Made by a program: the position numbers and the translations under genes. The notes under the pieces were generated by a model. It made no database searches, was not told the DNA's origin, and saw only the letters and a program-made list of their open reading frames with translations. Below, one piece after another: positions 26,195 through 33,611 of a stretch of DNA of 64,000 bases (position 1 is the stretch's first letter; the number at the start of each line of letters is the position of its first letter). The DNA comes from Nocardioides flavescens (GTDB lineage Bacteria > Actinomycetota > Actinomycetes > Propionibacteriales > Nocardioidaceae): assembly GCF_009823805.1 (NCBI RefSeq), contig NZ_WUEK01000001.1, forward strand, positions 18,627-82,626. Direction: 5' to 3'.

Positions 26195-28204
26195 CTAGAC
26201 GCGCACCCCGTCGAGGACCCGGAGGACCTCGTCGGCGCTCTGCGCGGTGCGCAGCCGCTCGACGCTCGCCGGGTCGGTGAACGTCTCGGCGATCTTGGCC
26301 AGCAGGGCGAGGTGGTCGCTGCCGGCACCGGCGATGCCGATGACGAACTCCGCGGGCTTGCCGTTCCAGTCGACCGGCTCGTCGTAGCGGACGAACGAGA
26401 TCGCCGTACGACGGATCGACGGCTTCGCCTCGTTGGTGCCGTGCGGGATGGCGAGGCCGTTGCCCATGTGGGTCGAGACCGAGCGCTCCCGCTCGTGCAT
26501 CGCGGCGACGTACGACGCGTCGACGGCGCCGGCCTCGACGAGCAACTGGCCGGCCTCGTCGATCGCCTGGTCACGGGTGCGCGAGGCGCCCCCGAGGCGG
26601 ATCGAGCGGGTGCTCAGCACGTCGCCGGAGACGACCGCGTCGTCCGCGGCGGCGCCCGCGGCCCCGGACGGCGCCGAGGTCTGGTCGAGCATCTCGACGA
26701 TCTCGTCGTAGCGCGGGCTCGCCATGAAGTTGTCGACCGAGACGTGCAGGGCCGACGGCGTGCGCTGCTGGGCGCGGGCGGTGAGGTCCTGGTGGGTGAC
26801 CACGAGGTCGTAGTCGTCACCGAGGTTGGAGATGGCCTTGTTGACCACCGTGACGTCGCCGTGGCCGGCGGCCTGGATCTTCTTGCGCAGCACCGAGGCG
26901 CCCATCGCGGAGGAGCCCATGCCGGCGTCGCAGGCGAAGACGATCGAGCGGATCTGCTGGGGGGCGGCGCCGTTCGAGCCACCGGTCAGCGCCGAGGCGA
27001 CCGAGGAGCGCTTGCCCTTCATGGCCTCCATGCCGGCGGTGGCGGACGCGAGGTCGCCCTCGGGGGTCTTGTCGATCTTCAGCAGGAACGACGCCACGGC
27101 GCACGAGACCGCCGCGGAGAAGATCACCGACAGCGTGACGCCGACGAAACTGCTGCCGGGCACGGCCGCCCAGACGGCGATGATCGAGCCGGGCGAGGCC
27201 GGGGAACGGAGGCCCGAGCCGAAGGCGACGTTGGTGGCCACGCCGGTCATGCCGCCGAGGATCACGGCGATGACGAGCTTGGGCTTCATCAGGACGTACG
27301 GGAAGTAGATCTCGTGGATGCCGCCGATGAACTGGATCAGGATCGCGCCGGGCGCGGAGGCCTTGGCGACACCCTTGCCGAACAGCATGAAGGCCAGCAG
27401 CAGACCGAGGCCGGGGCCGGGGTTGGCCTCGAGGAGGAACAGGATCGACTGACCCTTCTCGGTCGCCTCGGTGGTGCCGAGCGGGGTCAGGATGCCCTGG
27501 TTGATGGCGTTGTTCAGGAAGAGGATCTTCGCCGGCTCGATGAAGATCGAGGTCAGCGGCAGCAGGTTGTTGTTGACGAGGGTGTCGACGACGTCGCCGG
27601 CGATCCGGCTGAACCCGCTGACGAACGGGCCGGCGAGCACGAAGCCGAAGACGGCCAGGATCCCGCCCCAGATGCCAGCGGAGAAGTTGTTGACGAGCAT
27701 CTCGAAGCCCGGGCGGATCTTGTGCGACCAGACGGCGTCGAGCTTCTTCATGGTCCAGCCGCCGAGCGGGCCCATGATCATCGCGCCGAGGAACATCGGG
27801 ACGCTGGCGCCGGCGATGGCGCCCATGGTCGCGATCGCGCCGACGACGCCGCCGCGGATGTTGTCGTTGTACATCATCCGGCCGCCGGTGTAGCCGATGA
27901 GCAGCGGCAGCAGGTAGGTGATCATCGGCCCGACGATCCCGTCGCCGGAGCCGTCCCAGTCACCGAGCTTGCCGACGAAGCCGTACATGTAGCCGTCGGC
28001 CGGGTCGTAGCCGAAGGCCTTGCCGATGGTCGCGATCCACCCGGTCTGGATGAACAGCGCCGTGATCAGGCCCCAGGCGATGAAGGCGCCGATGTTGGGC
28101 AGCACCATGTTGGACAGGAAGGTGCCGAACTGCTGCACGCGCAGCCGGGCCCCGCCCGTGGACGCACCCGGAGCGGCGCCCGGCGTGGTGGCAGTGGTTG
28201 CCAT
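26195..28204 (-). CDS. mtlA: PTS mannitol transporter EIICBA
   Basis: 669 residues, all three mannitol-specific PTS domains in one chain, as in E. coli MtlA. The membrane IIC domain (about 20-370) has LSNMVLPNIGAFIAWGLITA and GGIHEIYFPYVLMKPKLVIA. IIB carries phospho-Cys425 in VFACDAGMGSSAMGASVLRK. IIA carries phospho-His588 in MGNGLAIPHGTNEAKPSI. It imports and phosphorylates a hexitol, probably mannitol, using phosphate from HPr encoded nearby. No mtlD-type mannitol-phosphate dehydrogenase is present; the divergent zinc dehydrogenase may replace it (inference). AGAGGAA precedes the ATG. Confidence 0.93.
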   Translation of the reverse strand: MATTATTPGAAPGASTGGARLRVQQFGTFLSNMVLPNIGAFIAWGLITALFIQTGWIATIGKAFGYDPADGYMYGFVGKLGDWDGSGDGIVGPMITYLLPLLIGYTGGRMMYNDNIRGGVVGAIATMGAIAGASVPMFLGAMIMGPLGGWTMKKLDAVWSHKIRPGFEMLVNNFSAGIWGGILAVFGFVLAGPFVSGFSRIAGDVVDTLVNNNLLPLTSIFIEPAKILFLNNAINQGILTPLGTTEATEKGQSILFLLEANPGPGLGLLLAFMLFGKGVAKASAPGAILIQFIGGIHEIYFPYVLMKPKLVIAVILGGMTGVATNVAFGSGLRSPASPGSIIAVWAAVPGSSFVGVTLSVIFSAAVSCAVASFLLKIDKTPEGDLASATAGMEAMKGKRSSVASALTGGSNGAAPQQIRSIVFACDAGMGSSAMGASVLRKKIQAAGHGDVTVVNKAISNLGDDYDLVVTHQDLTARAQQRTPSALHVSVDNFMASPRYDEIVEMLDQTSAPSGAAGAAADDAVVSGDVLSTRSIRLGGASRTRDQAIDEAGQLLVEAGAVDASYVAAMHERERSVSTHMGNGLAIPHGTNEAKPSIRRTAISFVRYDEPVDWNGKPAEFVIGIAGAGSDHLALLAKIAETFTDPASVERLRTAQSADEVLRVLDGVRV

Positions 28205-28260
28205 GAGGTTCCTCTCGGTCTCGGGACGTGACCCCCGTCACGGTCCGTGTCGGTCAGTCT

Positions 28261-28395
28261 GCAACGAATCGGGCACGTTGCCAAGCATCCGGAGTTGTTT
28301 TTCTGCCCGATGATGTGGCTTTTTCTGGAACGCATCGATAGCGTCGGTCGCAGAGACCCTGGTCACATCGCGGGTCGCATCGCTCGTCACATCGC
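28261..28395. promoter_or_regulatory. Divergent control region of mtlA and the zinc dehydrogenase
   Basis: The 208-base gap (28205-28412) is locally AT-rich. It has GCAACG/CGTTGC inverted (28261-28281) and TTTTTCTG repeated at 28298-28305 and 28320-28327, two helical turns apart. TCACATCGC occurs at 28363 and 28387 with TCGCATCGC between at 28375, all 12 bases apart. These look like operator sites; the DeoR regulator at 31.5 kb is a candidate. Confidence 0.5.
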
Positions 28396-28412
28396 TCGAG
28401 AGGAACCTCCCC

Positions 28413-29471
28413 ATGAAGGCACTGCGCTTCTACGCCCCCGAGGACGTACGACTCGAGGAGGTGGAGGAGCCGACGTGCGGGCCCGGCGAGGTCAAGCTGC
28501 GCGTCAAGAACTGCTCGACCTGCGGCACGGACGTCAAGATCTTCCACAACGGTCACCAGAACCTCACGCCGCCGCGGACCATCGGCCACGAGATCGCCGG
28601 CGAGGTCGTCGAGGTCGGCGCCGACGTCAACGCGACGTACGGCAGCGAGTGGAAGGTCGGCGACCGGGCCCAGGTCATCGCCGCCGTCCCGTGCGGTGAG
28701 TGCCACGAGTGCCGCAAGGGCTGGATGGCGGTCTGCCAGAACCAGACCTCGGTCGGCTACCAGTACGACGGCGGCTTCGCCGAGTACATGATCGTGCCGC
28801 AGCAGGTGCTGAAGGTCGACGGCCTCAACCGCATCCCCGACAACGTCGGCTACGACGAGGCGAGCGCCGCCGAGCCGTTCGCGTGCGCGATCAACGCACA
28901 GGAGCTGCTCGGCATCGAGCCCGGCGACACCGTCGTCGTCTTCGGCGCCGGCCCGATCGGCTGCATGCACATCCGCATCGCCCGCGGCGTGCACGAGGCC
29001 GGCCCCGTCTACCTCGTCGACGTCAACGCCGAGCGCCTCAAGATGTCGGCCGACGCCGTGCAGCCCGACGAGACCATCGACGGCTCGCAGGTCGACGTCG
29101 TCGAGCGGGTCATGGAGCTGACCGACGGCCGCGGCGCCGACGTCATCATCACCGCGACCGCCGCCAACGTCACCCAGGAGCAGGCCATCGCGATGGCCGC
29201 GCGCAACGGCCGCATCTCGTTCTTCGGCGGCCTGCCCAAGAACGACCCGACCATCACCTGCGACTCCAACGTCGTGCACTACCGCCAGCTGCACATCCAC
29301 GGCGCCAACGGCTCGGCGCCGGAGCACAACAAGCGCGCCCTGGAGTACATCTCCACCGGGCAGGTGCCGGTCAAGGACCTGATCACCCGCCACATCCCCC
29401 TCGACGACGTCATGGACGCCTTCTCCATCGTCAAGAACGGCGAGGCGATCAAGGTGACCGTCGAGCCCTGA
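28413..29471 (+). CDS. Zinc-dependent medium-chain dehydrogenase (polyol/alcohol type)
   Basis: 352 residues. A GroES-like catalytic domain has the zinc-binding NCSTCGTDVKIFHNGHQN and TIGHEIAGEVVEVG. The structural zinc loop has four Cys in PCGECHECRKGWMAVCQNQ. The NAD(P)-binding fold has VVVFGAGPIGCMHIRIA. This is the sorbitol/threonine dehydrogenase branch. Being divergent from mtlA with a shared control region, it probably oxidises a hexitol or hexitol phosphate to the fructose form, which FruK and the fructose PTS handle next door; the exact substrate cannot be read from sequence. AGAGGAA is the ribosome site. Confidence 0.9.
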   Translation: MKALRFYAPEDVRLEEVEEPTCGPGEVKLRVKNCSTCGTDVKIFHNGHQNLTPPRTIGHEIAGEVVEVGADVNATYGSEWKVGDRAQVIAAVPCGECHECRKGWMAVCQNQTSVGYQYDGGFAEYMIVPQQVLKVDGLNRIPDNVGYDEASAAEPFACAINAQELLGIEPGDTVVVFGAGPIGCMHIRIARGVHEAGPVYLVDVNAERLKMSADAVQPDETIDGSQVDVVERVMELTDGRGADVIITATAANVTQEQAIAMAARNGRISFFGGLPKNDPTITCDSNVVHYRQLHIHGANGSAPEHNKRALEYISTGQVPVKDLITRHIPLDDVMDAFSIVKNGEAIKVTVEP

Positions 29472-29496
29472 CCGGCTCCCCCGCCGTACGACACGA

Positions 29497-29631
29497 CGCC
29501 GACCCGGCGCGAACAGCAGTTCGCGCCGGGTCGGCGCATTTCCGACAGCAGCCCGCGCCGGGTCGGCGCATTCCCGACAGCAGCCCGCGCCGGGTCGGCG
29601 CATTCCCGACAGCACTTCGCGCCGGGTCGGC
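29497..29631. repeat. 32-bp tandem repeat with inverted first copy
   Basis: It lies between the convergent dehydrogenase and ptsI genes. CGCCGACCCGGCGCGAA (29497-29513) faces its exact complement at 29520-29536 across a six-base loop, a perfect 17-bp stem. The right arm is then repeated directly: CGCGCCGGGTCGGCG starts at 29522, 29554, 29586 and 29618, exactly 32 bases apart, with ACAGCAGCC-type spacers. The period and the GGGTCGGCG core match the array at 25.8 kb. Confidence 0.9.
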
Positions 29632-29636
29632 GTACG

Positions 29637-31340
29637 TCAGCCCTCGAGCACCGCGCGGACGGCGTCGCGCCCGGCCATCGGGTCGGAGGCGGAGAGCGCG
29701 GCCTCCGCGGCCTTCTCGGCGGTGGTCATGTTGACCTGGGACAGCTGGGCACCGACGGCTCGCACGGCGGCCGGGGCCATCGACAGCGACGTCACACCCA
29801 TGCCGACGAGGGCGACGGCGAGCAGCGGGTCGGCAGCGGCCTCGCCGCAGACGCCGACGGGCTTGCGGGCGCGGCGGCCCGCCTCGGCGGTGATGGCGAC
29901 CATGTGCAGCACGGCCGGCTGCCAGGGGTCGGTGAGGTGGGCGAGGTCGGTGGCGAGCCGGTCGGCGGCCATGACGTACTGCGTGAGGTCGTTGGTGCCG
30001 ATGCTGAGGAAGTCGACGACCTCGAGCATCCGGCTGGCCAGGAGCGCCGCGCTCGGCACCTCGATCATGACCCCGGGCTTGAGGCCGCGGCTGCGCACGC
30101 GCTCGGCGAAGTCGGCCGCCTCGGCGACAGTGGCGACCATGGGTGCCATCACCCAGGTGTCGACGCCGGTGCGCTCGGCGGCGATCGCGATGCCGTCGAG
30201 CTGGCGCTCGAGCAGCTCGGGATTGCTGATGGCCAGGCGCAGGCCGCGCACGCCGAGAGCGGGGTTCTCCTCGTCCTCGAGCGTCGCGAAGGCGACCGGC
30301 TTGTCGGAGCCGGCGTCGAGGGTGCGCACGACGACGTGGACGTCGGGCCCCTGCGCCTTGAACGGCTCCAGCACGCCGGCGTAGATGTCGCCCTGCTCCT
30401 GCGCCGACGGCTCCTCCTTGCGGTCCAGGAAGCACAGCTCGGTGCGGAACAGTCCGACGCCCTCGACCGGGGCCGTGGCAGCGTTGCGGGCCGACTCGGC
30501 GTCGGCGACGTTGGCCATCACGGTGACCCGGGTGCCGTCGGCGGTCTGTGCGGGCCCGGTCCAGGCGTCGGCGAGCGCCCGCGAGGCGCGGTCGGCCTCG
30601 ACGCGGGACGTCGCGTCGTCGGCGTCGACCTCGGCGTCGACGGTGCCGGTGGCTCCGTCGACGAGCACTGGCGTGCCGGTGGTCAGGGTGAGCGCGCCGG
30701 CGACCCCGACCACGCACGGGATGCCGAGCTGGCGGGCGATGATCGCGGTGTGGCTGGTCGGCCCGCCGCGCTCGGTGACGAGGCCGACGACGAGCGCCGG
30801 GTCGAGTCCGGCGGTGTCGGCCGGCGCGAGGTCGGTGGCGACGAGCACGGAGGCCTCGCTCGGCACCTCGACGCCCGGCTCTGGCTCGCCGACGAGACGC
30901 GCGACCAGGCGCCGCTCGATGTCGCGCAGGTCGGTGGCGCGCTCGGCCATCAGCCCGCCCATCGCGCTGAACACGTCGACGAACTGCGCGACCGCACCCC
31001 CGACGGCGTCGAGCAGCGGCTCACCGGCCGACAGCCGGGTCGACACGGCACCGCGCAGCCCCTTGTCGCGGGTCAGGCCCGCGCTCGCGGTCAGCACCTG
31101 GGTGGCCGCACCGCTCGCCCGCTCCGCCTTCGCGGCGAAGCCGGTCGCGACCTTGTCCACCGCCGCGTCGTACGCCGCCAGCGCGGCGTCGGTGTCGGCG
31201 TGGCCACCGTCGCCGTAGGCCTCGATGGCAGCCGGCGCGATCTCCTGTGTCACCCGCACGACCGGCCCGAAGGCCAGCCCGGGGACGACGGGCGTGCCCT
31301 GCAGGACGGCGCTGACGGCGGGCGACTGCGAGGTGACCAT
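29637..31340 (-). CDS. ptsI: PTS enzyme I (PEP-protein phosphotransferase)
   Basis: 567 residues. Enzyme I takes phosphate from phosphoenolpyruvate and passes it to HPr. The phospho-His197 motif is TERGGPTSHTAIIARQLGIP. The PEP-binding barrel shows EGVGLFRTELCFLDRKEEPS, RTLDAGSDKP, GTNDLTQYVMAADR and the C-terminal Cys motif PVGVCGEAAADP. The ATG at 31340 gives a normal N-terminus (LQGTPVVPGLAFGPVV). No ribosome site precedes it, and a -10-like TTTCAT lies six bases upstream, so a leaderless transcript is likely. It is divergent from the deoR-fruK-ptsH operon. Confidence 0.95.
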   Translation of the reverse strand: MVTSQSPAVSAVLQGTPVVPGLAFGPVVRVTQEIAPAAIEAYGDGGHADTDAALAAYDAAVDKVATGFAAKAERASGAATQVLTASAGLTRDKGLRGAVSTRLSAGEPLLDAVGGAVAQFVDVFSAMGGLMAERATDLRDIERRLVARLVGEPEPGVEVPSEASVLVATDLAPADTAGLDPALVVGLVTERGGPTSHTAIIARQLGIPCVVGVAGALTLTTGTPVLVDGATGTVDAEVDADDATSRVEADRASRALADAWTGPAQTADGTRVTVMANVADAESARNAATAPVEGVGLFRTELCFLDRKEEPSAQEQGDIYAGVLEPFKAQGPDVHVVVRTLDAGSDKPVAFATLEDEENPALGVRGLRLAISNPELLERQLDGIAIAAERTGVDTWVMAPMVATVAEAADFAERVRSRGLKPGVMIEVPSAALLASRMLEVVDFLSIGTNDLTQYVMAADRLATDLAHLTDPWQPAVLHMVAITAEAGRRARKPVGVCGEAAADPLLAVALVGMGVTSLSMAPAAVRAVGAQLSQVNMTTAEKAAEAALSASDPMAGRDAVRAVLEG

Positions 31341-31346
31341 GACCAC

Positions 31347-31394
31347 ATGAAAGACCACCAGGGCCTTGACAGTCAACACATCCGGGGCTAAAAC
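31347..31394. promoter_or_regulatory. Back-to-back promoters of ptsI and the deoR operon
   Basis: The palindrome TTGAC-A-GTCAA (31366-31376) gives a -35 box on each strand. Plus strand: TTGACA (31366-31371), 17-base spacer, TAAAAC (31389-31394). Minus strand: TTGACT (31376-31371), 18-base spacer, TTTCAT (31352-31347), which puts the start at the ptsI ATG. The two -35 boxes overlap, so both promoters would be controlled by one bound regulator. Confidence 0.65.
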
Positions 31395-31470
31395 AACAGA
31401 ATCACAGATCGCGGCCCACGCCGCCGACGACGGTGCTGCGGACGGCGGTGCTGCGAGACAGGAGCCTGCC

Positions 31471-32238
31471 ATGTACGCCGAGGAGCGTCACCAGGCGATC
31501 GCGGAGCTGGTCGCCCACCGCGGCCGGGTCGCGGTGACCGAGCTGGCCTCGCAGTTCGACGTGACGACCGAGACCGTGCGCCGCGACCTGTCCCAGCTCG
31601 AGCGCCTCAAGCTGCTTCGCCGCGTGCACGGTGGCGCGGTCTCCATGCGCTCGGTCACCGTCGTGGAGGCCCAGCTCGCCGACCGCGTCGTGGAGGCCTC
31701 CGACGAGAAGGACCGGATCGCGCGCGCCGCGGTCGCCCTGCTCCCCGAGGGCGGTGCGACGCTGCTGCTCGACGCCGGCAGCACGACGGTGCGCCTGGCC
31801 GGGCTGCTGCCGACCACCGAGCGCTGGACGGTCATCACCCACGCCGTCCCGGTCGCCGCCCTCCTCGCGCCGCTCCCCCACGTCGAGCTGCACCTGCTCC
31901 CGGGGCGCGTGCGCCCGGCCACCCAGGCCGCTGTCGGCACGGCGACGGTCGACGCGATCCGCCAGTTCCGGGCCGACCTCGCCTTCGTCGGCACCAACGG
32001 CATCACCGTCGAGCACGGCCTCTCCACCCCCGACCCGGAGGAGGCGGCGGTCAAGCGAGCGGTGGTCGCCAGCGCCCAGCGCGTCATCACGCTCGCCGAC
32101 GCCAGCAAGGTCGGCCAGGAGCGGACCATCCGCTTCGCGGCCGCGGAGGACGTCGACGTGCTGATCACCGACGACGCGATCGACCCGGCCGACGCCCGCG
32201 GTCTCGAGGCCGCCGGCCTCGACGTCATCTGCGTCTGA
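31471..32238 (+). CDS. DeoR family sugar regulator
   Basis: 255 residues. The N-terminal winged helix-turn-helix is the DeoR signature: MYAEERHQAIAELVAHRGRV, then VTELASQFDVTTETVRRDLS and RRVHGGAV. The C-terminal sensor domain (about 75-235) has the sugar-phosphate loops LLLDAGSTTVRLAG and AFVGTNGITVEHGLSTPDPE. Fructose-1-phosphate, the FruK substrate, is a plausible ligand (inference from operon). ATG at 31471 with AGGAG is preferred over upstream starts. It heads the deoR-fruK-ptsH operon. Confidence 0.93.
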   Translation: MYAEERHQAIAELVAHRGRVAVTELASQFDVTTETVRRDLSQLERLKLLRRVHGGAVSMRSVTVVEAQLADRVVEASDEKDRIARAAVALLPEGGATLLLDAGSTTVRLAGLLPTTERWTVITHAVPVAALLAPLPHVELHLLPGRVRPATQAAVGTATVDAIRQFRADLAFVGTNGITVEHGLSTPDPEEAAVKRAVVASAQRVITLADASKVGQERTIRFAAAEDVDVLITDDAIDPADARGLEAAGLDVICV

Positions 32239-32300
32239 GCACCCGCCCGAGCCCGACCCTGACCCCGAGTCCCACCACCCCGAACCCCCTGGAGGCACCG

Positions 32301-33269
32301 ATGACCGACGACCGGCCCGGTCCGATCGTCACGCTCACCGCCAACCCCAGCCACGACCGCACGGTCTCCCTGCCGGGGCGGCTGGAGCGGGGCGCGGTGC
32401 ACCGCGTCGCCTCGACCACGTCGCAGGCGGGCGGCAAGGGGGTCAACATCTCTCGGGCCGCGGTGAGCGCGGGGCTGGCCACGCTCGCCGTGCTGCCGGC
32501 CGAGCCGCACGACCCGTTCGTCCACGAGCTCGAGGCCGCCGGCATCGAGTGCCGACCGGCCCCGCCTGCCGGCGAGATCCGGGTCAACCTCACGCTCACC
32601 GAGCCCGACGGGACGACCACCAAGCTCAACAGCCCCGGCGCCGCGGTCTCGGCCGAGCACCTCGACGCGCTGGCGTCCCGACTGGTCGAGGCGGCCCGCG
32701 ACGGCTCGTGGGTGGTGCTGGCGGGCTCGCTGCCTCCCGCGGCCCCGGCGACCTTCTACGCCGAGCTCGTGCCCGCGCTGCGGGCGTCGGCCAAGGTCGC
32801 CATCGACACGAGCGACGCGCCGCTGGCCGCCCTCGTGGCGGGGCTCCCGGCCGACGCGCCCGACCTGCTCAAGCCCAACGCCGAGGAGCTCGCGCAGATC
32901 ACCGGTGCGGACGCCGACGCGCTCGAGGCCGACCCGGTCCGTGCGGCCGACGCCGCCCGCACGCTGGTGGAGCGCGGGGTCGGCGCGGTCCTCGCGACGC
33001 TCGGCGGCAAGGGCGCCCTGCTCGTGACCCGCGACGGCGCCTGGCTCGCCACTCCCCCGCCGACCACCGTGGTGAGCACCGTGGGCGCCGGTGACTCGAG
33101 CCTGTTCGGCTACCTCCTGGGCGACCTGCGCGGGCTGCCGCCCGCGGAGCGGCTGGCCCTCGCGGTCGCCTACGGCAGCGCGGCCGCAGGCCTGCCCGGG
33201 ACCACGATCCCCACGCCCGCCGACGTCCACCCCGAGCGCGTCTCCGTCGCCGCGCTCGCGCACTCCTGA
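32301..33269 (+). CDS. fruK: 1-phosphofructokinase (PfkB family)
   Basis: 322 residues. It phosphorylates fructose-1-phosphate from the fructose PTS to fructose-1,6-bisphosphate. The PfkB features are VTLTANPSHDRTVSLPGRLE at the start, the substrate loop SQAGGKGVNISRA, LLKPNAEELAQITG and the ATP/anion-hole motif STVGAGDSSLFGYLLG. Asp in GAGDS is the catalytic base. GGAGG precedes the ATG. Position between the regulator and HPr supports the fructose role over tagatose kinase. Confidence 0.93.
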   Translation: MTDDRPGPIVTLTANPSHDRTVSLPGRLERGAVHRVASTTSQAGGKGVNISRAAVSAGLATLAVLPAEPHDPFVHELEAAGIECRPAPPAGEIRVNLTLTEPDGTTTKLNSPGAAVSAEHLDALASRLVEAARDGSWVVLAGSLPPAAPATFYAELVPALRASAKVAIDTSDAPLAALVAGLPADAPDLLKPNAEELAQITGADADALEADPVRAADAARTLVERGVGAVLATLGGKGALLVTRDGAWLATPPPTTVVSTVGAGDSSLFGYLLGDLRGLPPAERLALAVAYGSAAAGLPGTTIPTPADVHPERVSVAALAHS

Positions 33270-33344
33270 CCACGCACCCGCCGGTCGCGTAGGTTCGCCA
33301 TCGAGCCTCGCCTCACCGAGACCACCACCGAGACAGGAGCACCC

Positions 33345-33590
33345 ATGCCCAGCACGTCCGCCACCGTCGGCTCGGCCGTCGGCCTGCACGCCCGCCCCGC
33401 CGCGATCATCGCCGAGGCCGCCGAGGGCCTGTCCGGCTCGGTCACCATCAACGGCGTCGACGCCTCGTCCTCGCTCATGATCATGACCCTGGGCGCGAAG
33501 AAGGGCGACACCGTCGAGGTGGCCGGCGACGAGCAGAGCGACGTCGACGCGATCGTGGCCCTCGTCGAGCGCGACCTCGACGCCGAGTAG
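33345..33590 (+). CDS. ptsH: Phosphocarrier protein HPr
   Basis: 81 residues. HPr carries phosphate from enzyme I to the EIIA domains. His15 lies in VGLHARPAAIIAEAAEG, the phosphorylation site. A Ser-rich segment SSSLMIMTLGAKKGDTVEVA sits at the place of regulatory Ser46. No HPr kinase gene is in the window. It closes the deoR-fruK-ptsH operon with AGGAG upstream and supplies both EII proteins nearby. Confidence 0.95.
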   Translation: MPSTSATVGSAVGLHARPAAIIAEAAEGLSGSVTINGVDASSSLMIMTLGAKKGDTVEVAGDEQSDVDAIVALVERDLDAE

Positions 33591-33611
33591 CACGAGGCCG
33601 GACGGGGCGAG

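Noticed and set aside
25831..26280. Repeat-encoded proteins on both strands over the 25.8-kb array
   Set aside because: The 32-base period shifts frame each copy; several frames are open only because stops are rare in GC-rich DNA.
29497..29631. CRISPR or phage attachment site
   Set aside because: Tandem copies have no spacers, and there is no integrase or duplicated tRNA end nearby.
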